Positions 23,200 through 33,853 of a DNA stretch of 64,000 nucleotides are shown here, one piece after another; position 1 is the first letter of the stretch, and every line of letters begins with the position of its first letter. The notes below the pieces were generated by a model. The model did not search any database, was not told where the DNA came from, and saw only the letters and a program-made list of their open reading frames with translations. A program made the position numbers and the translations under genes. Location: contig NC_052349.1 of the NCBI RefSeq assembly GCF_009727055.1, forward strand, positions 48,714,085 through 48,778,084, in the 5' to 3' direction. Origin of the DNA: Benincasa hispida (Eukaryota > Streptophyta > Magnoliopsida > Cucurbitales > Cucurbitaceae).

Positions 23200-23390
23200 A
23201 AACTTCTATAAATCTCTATCAATGATAAGTTGTATCAATTTTCATCATTGATAATATCAATGAAAGATTTCTAACTGTTTCTATCATTGATAGACACCGA
23301 TAAACTTCAACGTCTATCAATGATAGACTAGTATCAGTTTCTATTACTGATAGATGCTAATAGATTTCTATTAATGTCTATTAGGATTAA
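23200..23390. repeat. Cluster of short imperfect palindromes
   Basis: Repeated words of the form TCTATCA(A/T)TGATAGA (for example CTATCATTGATAG, CTATCAATGATAG, CTATTACTGATAG) occur about six times in 190 bp, separated by TAAACTTC-like spacers. Each is self-complementary around ATCA-TGAT. Confidence 0.75.
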
Positions 23391-23920
23391 ATTTTACTAT
23401 TTGTGTAAATATTTTTTTTATCTTTTTATTTTTGAAAATTTTGTAAATTTAAACGTTTTATAGATAAAAGTGAAATTTAGATATTTTAAAAAATAAAAAA
23501 GAGAGATGCGAGACGACTATGTTTATCCATCCATCCATCCACATTTGTTAGATGCTTTCTTGAATTAATTTCCACCAAAAGCTATTCCCATTTGCCACCT
23601 CTTTATTTCACACAAAATTCTTGTTCGTTAGATATGTTATTTTATGCATTCTTGGGAAGGTGGGTTGGGGGTTATTTGGGATATTTCAAATTTTCAATTG
23701 AAAAAAATAACCAATTAAAGAAATTATTCATTGGCATTTATAAAAGAAAATATTGAAAAGTATGATAGTTTGGATTCTCTATTTTCACTTTATAGCCATT
23801 GATTTGATTCCATATCTTTAGATGATTGTGATTATTATAATATTTCATATATGTAATTTGATTATATCACCGTCTTTCATAAACCATTTATCGTGGCTAA
23901 AAAAGTAAATTAGGTTCCAT

Positions 23921-24192
23921 CCGATAACTATTTAATTTTTTATGTTTTGATTTTTAAACACTAAGTTTATAAATTATTATTTTTACCTATTGATTTCTTT
24001 AATTTATTATTCATTTTTAGAGTCTTTTCAAACCCTAAGTAAGATTTTGAAAACTACAAAAACCATTTTTAAAAACTTGATTTTATTTTTTAAATTTATC
24101 TAGAAATTCAAGTAATTAGTTAAGAAATATCAAAATCATAATAAAATAATTAAAAGAAAATGAACATAATTTTCAAAAGTAAATGGTTAATA
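23921..24192. mobile_element. MITE-like element A
   Basis: The left end (ATAACTATTTAATTTTTTATG, then TTTTTAAACACTAAGTTTA) and the right end (ending AAGTAAATGGTTAA) are imperfect inverted repeats of each other. The internal part is T-rich then A-rich, with no coding capacity. It resembles element B at 24360-24640, so both probably belong to one non-autonomous DNA transposon family. Target duplication not established. Confidence 0.5.
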
Positions 24193-24359
24193 AAGGACCT
24201 CGATGATTTGGTCCAACGTCCATTATAGTTTTGGAAAAAAAAGGATAAATTGTATAACAATTTTCATATTTTTGGATCATTGGTATAAATTGTGATGCTA
24301 TGTCATCTATTTCTTTCTCATGAGTTTTGTTAAGTCAAAATCTCATTAAATTAGTTATT

Positions 24360-24640
24360 GTTTGGTAACCATTTCATTTTTTGTTTTTGGTTTTTGAAAA
24401 CTAAGTTTATTTTTTTCTTATTTCTTACAATAATTTGCATCTTTGTACAATGATTGAATTCTAAACCAAATTCTAAAAGCAAAAACAAGTTTTAAAAGCT
24501 ATTTTTTTAGTTTTTCAAAAACTGGCTTTGTTTTTTAAACAATTGGTAAAAGATTGATAATAAATGAAGAAATTTAGAGGTAAAAATGTCAAAGACTTAA
24601 TCTTCAAAATCAAAACAAAAAACGAAATAGTTATAAAATG
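24360..24640. mobile_element. MITE-like element B
   Basis: The left end GTTTGGTAACCATTTCATTT and the reverse complement of the right end (CATTTTATAACTATTTCGTT) are similar over about 40 bases, including the TTTTTTGTTTT core and GAAAACTAAG versus GAAGATTAAG. It is about 280 bp and non-coding. No transposase is present, so superfamily cannot be assigned. Confidence 0.55.
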
Positions 24641-26062
24641 AAGTCTTAGTTTGAATGTATATAAATTAGTTGAAATAATACTTAATACTTATATGAAGGA
24701 TCATCCTCAATATCTTAATAAAAAAACTAATTTTATTTCTGAAAAAATAATAAACAAACATTTTTTTTCGTTATTTTTTGAAGTTCAGCACTTATAGGTT
24801 GGAAATGAGCACATACCTAATAATTTTAAAATTTTATTTTACTTCCAAACATAATATGTAATGATAATTTAAGGCCCACAAAGATTTTAACATAAGAAAA
24901 AAAAAGCAAATAATATTTTAAGTTCTAAAGAATAGTTTTAAAGTACTTAAAATCATTCCAAGTTATCCTCTTTTGTTTTAACTCAAATAAATAAAGCATA
25001 ACATGTGTATATTTCAATTCCATAGTTATGTATGTGTAACTAATTATTAATTGAAATCAAAATGTTTTTTTCCTTTAAACAAGATTGGGCCCAATAATTA
25101 TTTATTTGTTCCATTATTTATGAATATATTGCATATGAATATTAAATATATGATCAGAAAGGAAAGAAAATGACTTGCTTTTCAAGAAAAAGACATACAT
25201 AATCTTTGCTATTTCTTAGTACTTTTCCTCGGATCAAAGCTTTTGGATGTTGTTTGACTTGAGGATTAAATACAATTATGATTGAATATGACTTTTCTTT
25301 TTCCTCAACAATTATGATTGAATGATGAGTTGATATTCAGCGACTGATTCGATATACGCCTCCTCTTAACTTTCTTTTAAGATGGATAAGAGAAATAGCT
25401 AATTTTAAGGATTGATTTTAAAAAATAGCAAAAAGCTTTCAAAATGAGAAAAATGGCAAAATAGTTTTTTGAATTATTATTAATCCACCAAATACACATG
25501 TTAGACAACAATTAAGTGGTAAATCAAAAAAATAAAATCTAAATCTTAACAAGATTTTGTTAAGTTTAAAAATAAAAACAAATAAGATTTCATTAGCATT
25601 CTAAAAAAATAAAATAAAAGTTATATAATAATTTAGAAACTCCCAATTATAACAATCAACATATCATTAAATTTAAAAGAGACCTTTTTTCATTAAATAT
25701 GAATTTAAAAAAAAAAAAATTCAAATACCTAATCATTAATCCTTAGCATAAATATCTTTGGGGAAGTAAACTCAAACTTAAAAAAAAAAAGTTTATAATC
25801 TTTAAACTAAACCATCATTCAATTGATTAATATTTTATTATCATTGTATACTCTGTATTTGTAGAACTCAAAGATCCAATTTCAACATGTATTAATAGTA
25901 AGAGAAAATATCATGTGTAGTAAAAAGAGTGGAGGTTTAAGCAAAAACATATTTTAATGAAATATAGAAATGTAAATACCTTGTATTTGAAACCAATACA
26001 TTCAATCAGGGAAGTGTTCGTGCAGGTGTTTGAGATCACCATATCATATTACCATCACCATT
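24641..26062. other. AT-rich intergenic DNA
   Basis: Nothing coding is recognised. The phrase GAGAAATAGCTAATTTTAA at 25390 recurs as GAGAAATAGCAAATTTTAA at 14040, each followed by AATGGCAAA/AAATGGTAAAA-type words. This indicates a dispersed short repeat. Confidence 0.5.
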
Positions 26063-26240
26063 TCATACCGACTGTATCTGACTCAGCTGGTTCAACGCCG
26101 ATGGTAGAATATCATATAGAACCCAAGCAATTGTCAACACCACCACAATGAGCAATAGCTGTCTCCACTTATCACGGTGAAGCCTCCATCGGCATTCCCT
26201 CGGGCGCACCCACTAGCCCACCAAGACCCAACCCCTAAAA
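26063..26240 (-). pseudogene. PsbY-like C-terminal fragment
   Basis: The minus strand gives GLGLGGLVGAPEGMPMEAS and then, one frame over, DKWRQLLLIVVVLTIAWVLY, continuing DILPSALNQLSQIQSV and a stop at 26063-26065. A Gly-rich stretch, then a single membrane span ending AWVLYxILxxALNQ, resembles the second half of nuclear-encoded PsbY, a small thylakoid photosystem II protein. The frameshift, absence of the rest of the protein and drift at conserved Asn/Gln sites mark it as a pseudogene. Assignment is by motif recall; another small thylakoid protein is possible. Confidence 0.4.
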
Positions 26241-26259
26241 TATAAGAGCAAAGCAAACC

Positions 26260-26424
26260 TCTTCGACCTTAAAGTGCAGACCATTGGCGTCGGTAACATC
26301 GACAAGTCCATTGAGCAGACCATCCTCCCTCAAGATCTGGTTGAGGAGCTTGTCCTTGTCAACACCAAGCTTGGCAAACTCTGGGGTGAAATCTTGATCT
26401 CCATCACGCTCTCGCCTTCCTCCC
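26260..26424 (-). pseudogene. Unidentified host exon fragment
   Basis: A 55-codon open stretch on the minus strand, 20 bp upstream of the PsbY-like piece, reads DQDFTPEFAKLGVDKDKLL, continuing NQILREDGLLNGLVDV and TDANGLHFKVEE. It is preceded by a plausible acceptor (GGTGCAG at the exon start) and followed by GT. GC content and codon use are host-like, unlike the surrounding AT-rich DNA. I do not recognise the family. Only 24 nt separate it from the PsbY-like frame (GT...AG), too short for a normal plant intron, so an intron was probably shortened or two fragments were joined. Confidence 0.45.
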
Positions 26425-26518
26425 CTGCACCAAAATCTAAACAGAAATGAAGAGATAAATTGAAAGGAAAAGGTAGATATGAAAATTTTGAAAATTGGAT
26501 AATAAATATTTAAAGATG

Positions 26519-26624
26519 TGATAGCACCTAAAATGTATTATTGTGTTGCTTAAACGGGTTTAAATGGAGTCTTGAAACATCAATCGGAGTAAGGGAAGTG
26601 AAAAGACACCTAAGGTGAAGTATT
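26519..26624 (+). repeat. Start of a TGATA-type LTR, split by Copia insertion
   Basis: TGATAGCACCTAAAATGTAT matches the start of the solo LTR at 43728 (TGATAACACCGAAAATGTGC). It continues to GTATT, where the Copia element is inserted. The remainder resumes at 47326 (GTATC) with the GC-richer 'GCAATGC' text typical of this LTR. Confidence 0.55.
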
Positions 26625-27695
26625 TGTTGGGGTTAACAATTAACATGCGGAAGTAATTAGGATTTTAAATATTCTAATTATATTAATTTTAGAGATCAAA
26701 CATGCATGTTCATAATAGGAGAATTAGGGTTTGAGAAAACAATCTTTATAGATCTAAAAAATTAGCAACTTCTTGGTCAATTTCTGATCATGAATTCGTT
26801 GTGAATCATCGTTAGAGTCTTTTCTGCTATTTTTCGACCTTAGAGCGGATTTTAGGATCCAAATTGTTTAAGGGATTTTGAGATTGGAGAGTAATTTTGG
26901 TGGAAGAGATTGAGAGAACAGTTTCCTTTCAATTTTGAGAGATGCATCGTAAAAAAAATCCATCAATTTTTCTTCTATTTTAAAGAAGAAACCTTTTGAC
27001 AACAAAGCTAGAATGCATTAAGTGGAATTTGTGGTGTTGCAAAGTGGAAATTGTGGAAAAATCCCACTAAAAATTTTTCTATTTTTAATTTGAATTTCAC
27101 AAATTTTAATTAAAATGATTTTTGTAATTTTAAATAACTAATTAAAAGAATTAAATTAATAAATATTAGTTTAGTATCAAATTAATAATTAATAATTAAC
27201 ACCAATTTCGAACATGAATCTCTATTCATGTATGATATTTAAAACATATTTAATTTTTTCCAATTCTCCAATTCCGTTTAATTCAATAATTAAACAATTA
27301 ATTACGTCGATTATATCATATATAATTAACTTCAATTCCTTAATTTGAATTTCAATGTTTCAAATCCTCTTAAGATTTAGTTCATTATGAGCTAGTAAGG
27401 GGATCTAATGGGCCTACATATAATGAGCTCCAACGGTCCAAGATTAATCGGCTAAACTCATTAACCCAATTAATCAACATTCGTTAACTATCGGGACACT
27501 CCACTAATGCCCAGTAGTTGCACTTTCCTCATTGTAGATATATTTCTGTCCACTTGATTTAACTAAGAGTAGTAGGTCGATCCTTTACAGGTTGTTCGTC
27601 ATTACAACTAGGTCAAAATTACCATTTAACCCCTGTAAAGGCATCTTGCTCCTGTAGTCCCACAGATCCTCTAATGAACAATTGGTTTATGGAAC
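26625..27695 (-). repeat. 3' LTR of the nested Copia, truncated
   Basis: It aligns with 45381-46570 (shared TAGGGTTTGAGAAAACAA and TGAACAATTGGTTT blocks). It stops at about 27695, where it joins RNase H sequence directly. About 750 bp of LTR, the polypurine tract and the pol end are therefore deleted. Confidence 0.75.
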
Positions 27696-27719
27696 CACTT
27701 TCAAATCCATTAAGAATTT

Positions 27720-30274
27720 TTAAAGCCATACTGTCTCCTTTGCTGCTTCATATGCAACCATGCTTCTATGGTGGAGTCAGTAATACAACTTTGCTTTATA
27801 CTTCTCCAAACTATAGCTCCGTTGTTTAGAGTGAACACTTATCCCGAGGTTGATTTCCTTGAATCTAAACCGGTTTGAAAATTAGAGTCAGTATATCCTA
27901 TAAAGATCAAATTCTTACCGCCATACACGAGCATATAGTCCTTACCGCCTAGGATTGGACTGAAACCTGCTGACGATTCCCACTACATAGCATATGTCAG
28001 GTCGTGTACACAGCATAACATACATCAGACTACCAACTGTTGATGTATAGACAATACTTTCATATCCTCAACTTCTTGAGGTGTCTTAGGACATTGTTCC
28101 TTAGACAGATGAATTCAATGCCTGTAAGGTAGTAAACCCCTCTTAGAATTATGCATTTTATATCTAAACATATTGTCTATATAAGATGCCTAAGATAAGT
28201 CTAACATTTTATTCTTGCGACTCCGAATGATTTGGATTCCAAGAACATATTGAGCTTCTCCCAAATCTTTCATTTGAAATCGAGTTGCTAGCCATGTCTT
28301 AATGTCGGCAGGAATCCTACACCCTTCCCCTTTGAGTAGGATGTCATCAACATACAATATTAAGAATTCTATAGTTGTATTGACAACCTTCTTATAAACA
28401 CAAGGTTTTCAACATTTTTCTCAAAGCCATAAGATTTGATCACATTGTCAGACTTTATATTCCAGGATCTAGACTATTGTTTCAATCCATAAATGGATCG
28501 TTTTAGCTTGCAAACCTTTTTGCTCTTGACCCTGTTCAATGAACTCCTCTGGTTGAGCCATATAAATACTTTCCTCAAGATGGCCGTTCAGAAAGGTTGT
28601 CTTGACATCTATTTGCGAGATCTCATAATGATAAAAAGCGACTATGGACAAGAGTATCCTTATTAACTTTAGCATAGCAATAGGAGAAAAGGTTTCTTCA
28701 TAGTCTATTCACTCTATTTGGGTACACCCTTTTGCCACAAGTTGAAACTTAAAGGTCTGTACCTTATCAACTTGGTCTCATTTCCTCTTGTAGATCCATT
28801 TGTAACCAATAAATTTGACCCCATCTGGTTGATCTACAAGCTCCCAGACTGAATTGAAATACATAATCTCCATTTCGAAGTCCATGTACTGGTCTCGGTT
28901 TATATATTCCATTGCATGTTTAAAAGTTAATGAATTCTCTAGGCCATCATCAGGTATGACGACCTACGTTTTTGTTAAACCCATGTAACGGTCAGGCTGT
29001 TGAACGATCTTTCCACTATGTCGAGGCTCTTTCAACTCTTGAGAAGGATGTGACTAACTAGATGTTCCCACTTCTTCAACAACTCTTGTTGAAGGACCAA
29101 CTAGATCAACAAATCTTGTTGGTCTATCTGTAGCTTCTTTGGAAATTTCATTCAATATAGCTTACTGCAAGGTTAATGATCTCTCACGTGGTCTTCCTCT
29201 AAGAATGTAGTGTTTATCGATACATACACTTTGTCAACTTGAGGATCATAAAACTGACCTCCTTTTGTCTCTTTGGGGTGTCTTACAAATAGGCATAATT
29301 TTGAACGATGTTCCAACTTCTTTCAATTTTGCACCAACACATTTGTCGGGCATCCCCAAATCTTGAAGTGACGTAAACTGCCTTTACGCCCTCTTCATAA
29401 TTCTAAGGTGTTTTAGAAACACTCTTTGAAGGAACTATGTTTAAAATATATACTACAGTCTCTACTGCATATCCCCAAAATGAACTAGGCAACTGAGCAT
29501 AACTCATCATCAAACGAACCATGTCTAACAGAGTTCTATTTCTCCTTTCTGATACACCATTTTGCTAGGGTGTACCAAGTGCAGTGAGCTGGGACTAGAT
29601 TCCATGTTTTGTCAAATAGTCTTTAACATTCAAGTCTATATACTCACCACCTTGATCTGATCGAAGTGTTTTAATATATTTACCTATTAGGTTCTTAACC
29701 TTAGCTTATATTTCTTGAACTTTTCAAGAGTTTCAGACTTGTGATAGATTAGGTAAACATATCTATACCTTGAATAATCATCAATAAAATCGATGAAATA
29801 TTCATATCCTCCTCGTGCTTTGACATTCATCGGACCACAGAGGTTTGGATGCATGAGTTCTAAGGGTTGTTTGGTTCTAAGATCTTTTCCCGTAAAAGAT
29901 CTTTTACTTATCTTACCCTCTAGACAGGACTCACACGAAGGTAAAGAGTTTCTTTTAACTGACTTAGGAGTCTACTCTTAACCAATATCTCAATCTTATT
30001 GAGATCAATGTGTCAAAGTCTCAAGTGCCAAAGATAGGCATTAGAAGAAACTTTTTGCCTTTTATTCTAAGTTTTAGCTGTCTTAAACATCTCTGTATTC
30101 AGAATAGCTTTAGCCTAAGTTGGTTTTAACACGTATAAGTTGTTTTCCAGTTTTGCAGAACATATTTGAATACCTTTTGAACTAATGAACACTTCATTAA
30201 TTTCAAAAGATACTTGTACAATTGTTCTAAAAAACAAAGAGATATATATTAAATTCTTTCTCATAGTTGGAACA
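27720..30274 (-). pseudogene. pol: Copia integrase-RT-RNase H, heavily mutated
   Basis: Minus-strand motifs in order: pre-integrase tail, integrase MHPNLCGPMNVKARGGYEY (Asn at the first catalytic Asp, codon 29843-29845), [19 protein letters not shown] start (DYEETFSPIAMLK), YEISQIDVKTTFLNGHLEES, a YVDD box near 28340-28352, and RNase H MLVYGGKNLIFIGYTDSNFQ...STSG-x-VFTLNNGAIVW. Stops and frameshifts occur every few dozen codons; the longest remaining frame is 68 codons (28469-28675). The polymerase YVDD site itself survives. Confidence 0.88.
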
Positions 30275-31112
30275 TGTCACACCCCCTCCAAGATTACCTC
30301 CCCAACCTAGGAGGAGATATGACAACAGTAGATGCTAACCTTCTCATGACATCCGCTGTCCTCCTCAACCTTAGACACTTGCACCCATGCAACCGGTAAT
30401 AGTTATAAACATGCGATTAACTCGATATTCCTCAAACGACTTATGCAACAATCTTCAAAAACATGATCCATATTATACATGCCAAAATAGTTAATATTAC
30501 AAAGCACCCTTCTCAATTTTATCCGTATCCCTAATATGCACATATTAATTTACAAGCTTATCCACCTAACTATTTAAATTTTGGGTTTGTCTACATATTG
30601 GATCTTTGAGTAGCAGACTGGCAGATCAATTAGGCTTCGGGATGTAGACCGCTACCTGGGGAAAAGTGTAAGCATGAAAAAGAATGAGCTAGCACCTAGT
30701 GAGTGACATTAAAAACATGTTTCTAAAACATTATCATACTAAAGTATCAATTTAATGAATTTCAGGGTTTCAAATTTTGAACATAAGGTATAACATTTTA
30801 GAAAATGTTATAAAACCCTAGAAACTTCGAATAACATCCACTTTGTTTGGAAATCATCATCCTCTAGCCTTAATTAAGGGAGAGACTTTTTGCTCAATCG
30901 CTTAACATCGAAATCCTTAGTTGGTGTGGATTAATCTCAACACAAACCAACTTCGAATAATAATCCTTAGCTGATGTAGAGTAATCTCAATATAATCAAC
31001 ATCGATAATACCTAAGTGCACGTGGTTAAGCCTTAGATACCATCATACCTTAGGTATCAAGGAACCCATATATCTTCTCCTAGTCTTCAGTATTGGGTTT
31101 TCTCATTAAAAC

Positions 31113-32235
31113 TGTCACATCCTTTCCTGATTTACCCTATAAAACTGAAAGAGGATATGACGGCAATAGATACCTACCTACTTGCCAGCACTTACTGCCT
31201 AACTTAAGTGAAACCTACTTTAAACATCAATATGCAAAAACGACTTGCCAGTAAAACAACTATGACTTTAACCAGCATAAAAATTTAATTACAATTCTAA
31301 AAAAACAAACGTATAAGAATGAACATGGGTCCCAAATAAGTTTCATAAGTCCTAGTCTTCTCTCAAAATATGTGTACATCAAAACAAGTTTAACCTAAGC
31401 TTCTTCCTTTGATAACCGAGCTTTGAGTGGCAAGCTGCAGTGGGTTCAACCGTAAGGAAACTGATCGCTACCTGGGAAAAAGAAAACTTTTGAAAATGGT
31501 GAGCTAGTTGCCCAGTGAGTGACTCATAAAAATACAGTTCTTTTCAATCCTTTCATATGCATTATTGTCAATAACTAAACATGCTAGAAAAGTAATCTCA
31601 AGCAACTTACATAATATCATACATTAATCATAGTGTCAATTAATAATACTGTCAAACCTTAGTTGAGAACGAGCATTCATATCTCAACCTCCCAACGTCC
31701 ATCGATGGCCGTGAGACCCATACTTCGGTCCCATTATAAAGACTGTAGCCAGGAGACCCATACTTCGGCCTCTCATAAGGAACTACCTACGTGCATGTGG
31801 AGTATGTTAAGTACCGTCAATACCTTAGGTACTTCTTCGGATACCTTCTATACCTTCGGTACCTAGTTTATTAGAAACGTAATATTGATAGGAAATTTGA
31901 GCATTATAAGCTTTAGGCATAACACTTACCTAGCTTTCGCCATAAGAGCATTATTACCATTCAACATGCATGCTTCACAATTATAAACATGTAGCTTGCA
32001 ATACTCTTTCATTAAACCTTAACATACGCTAGGATTAGTAAAACTCATTTAAATAACTTAAACATCATGCTTAAGAAATGCCATGAACCCTTTAAAACAT
32101 AAGTATAAACTTTAGTTGCTTGAAAAACCCATGAACGCTAGCATGAAATTCATTTGGAACGCATGTTCCTTTTGTGTACGTATTTTGAAAACATTTAGTC
32201 ATTCATGGGTCTTTAGCTTGATTTTTCCTAAGCTT
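31113..32235 (+). repeat. Second LTR start within the TGTCACACC insertion
   Basis: TGTCACATCCTTTCCTGATTT starts a copy of the same LTR head already present at 30275, 838 bp upstream, with the shared order: terminal block, GAGTAGCAGACTG/GAGTGGCAAGCTG block, then the CAGTGAGTGACTCAT block. Repeated CTTCGGTACCTTCTATA-type phrases near 31800-31870 are typical of this family. Confidence 0.65.
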
Positions 32236-33853
32236 TGTAGGTTAATAACTGGTAGAAATACAAGTTATTCCAGCTCAAATAAGTAAACAATGAGAGAATG
32301 TGATGGTAAAATAAGCATCGCGAGTGCTCATTGTATAAAAGTAGTTATTTTACCTATTTTGTGCAGGTACAATGCGATGGCGCATATGAAATTGCGATCC
32401 AAAGGCACAATGCGTCAACACACTTGAAGAGTGCGATCACAAGTTATGTGATCGTGAGAAGTTTCTTAAAAAGGTGGCCACATAAAGACCTTGCATGAAG
32501 GCAGCAGCATAATAAATCATGATGGGACGGAAAGCTGATAACGGTCGATTCCAAATTTAGTTGACAAGCCGTTAAAACCATACTATAGCAAGTACACTCA
32601 ACTTTCAGTGGCCATTAAACGGCGCATCAGAGTAGGGGAATTAATGTCGTCCATAATTGCAATCATTAGCAAGAAAGGTTGCTTCACCTTGAAATCTATA
32701 AATACCGAAGGCCACCAGTGTAAAAGAGAGTTAGAAAGTTAATCAGTTAGTCCATTCTCGCGCACACTTATACTTAGAGGATAGAGAGAGCAAGAAGACG
32801 AGGAAGCCGAGAGATCATTCCCAGATAGATCGAGAGACTGCCGAAAAGCAACACATAGGAGAGAGGGCCAACACTTGCGAGAGCAAGGATCCACATTGAG
32901 AACAGAGTTGAAGTGATAAAAGAGCAGTGTAAAAGGCCACGGAAAGCAAGACATTGCTTACCGGCTTGTTATCTCCCACATCCGTTTTTTATTTTGTATT
33001 TAGCACTTTATTTACAGAAAATGGAAATCTCATTTCAATCTATGTTCAATCTCTCCATACCATGCATGAGTAGCTAAATTTCTGAATGGGTTGAGCAACT
33101 TAGCTAGCATGACTTAAGATTTACATATTATGCGATCATCTTGTCTTATGTATGCATCATTCACCTTTTGGACATACTCGAGAGAGTAGTCTAAAGATAG
33201 AATCTAGACTTGACAGAGTCAGATTAGAATCTAGGCTTGAGAGAGTTGGATTAGAATCACATAAGCAAGAAATAGAAACTTAGACATAAGTTCTATTACT
33301 ATTTACACATCGCATGCGCCCTAGAAATAGGAATTATTGTATGCGGTCACCTTGTTTTATGTGTGCATCATTCATCATCGCATAGGCAAGAGGAGAGGCT
33401 TAGAAATAAGTCCTATCGACTATTTTGCATACACATCACATGCGTCCTAGAAATAGGAATTATGGCATTCTGCATTGAGAGATGTAGTACTGATATTTGT
33501 GTGTAGCATGATCGCATAATTTGTGCACAATCTTAGGAAATGTTAGCTAAACCCCTTCTCAACCTCTTCATCACTACTCATTGTAACTCTACGCTTTCAT
33601 CAACTTTGCGTTCAACTTCATCGCATAGGAAAAATCTCAATCAAAACACTATCCACTTCATTTGTTTTGCCTATCGCAATAGAATCGAAGAGTCTGTCGC
33701 ATATCTACTTAGTAGTCTCTATGTTCGACCCTGGACTTACCAGGAAACCTATGAAGGTTTATACTTGGGCCTTGTTAGGAAAACTTGCATGATCACCGCA
33801 TAACACACATCACCGCAAACTCACACCATAACACATCACAATTTCACGCATCA
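32236..33853 (+). mobile_element. Athila-type solo LTR
   Basis: About 1618 bp from TGTAGGTTAATAACTGGTAG to TTTCACGCATCA on the plus strand, collinear with the reverse complement of 55019-56686, including ATAGAGAGAGCAAGAAGACG, TTCGACCCTGGACTTACCAG and the terminal CGCATAACACA block. No internal region or partner LTR adjoins it. TAAGC occurs within 2-3 bp of both ends, compatible with a target duplication but not exact. Confidence 0.75.

Noticed and set aside
23200..23390. CRISPR array
   Set aside because: The repeated words are short, imperfect and palindromic, without uniform repeats and spacers, in a plant nuclear context.
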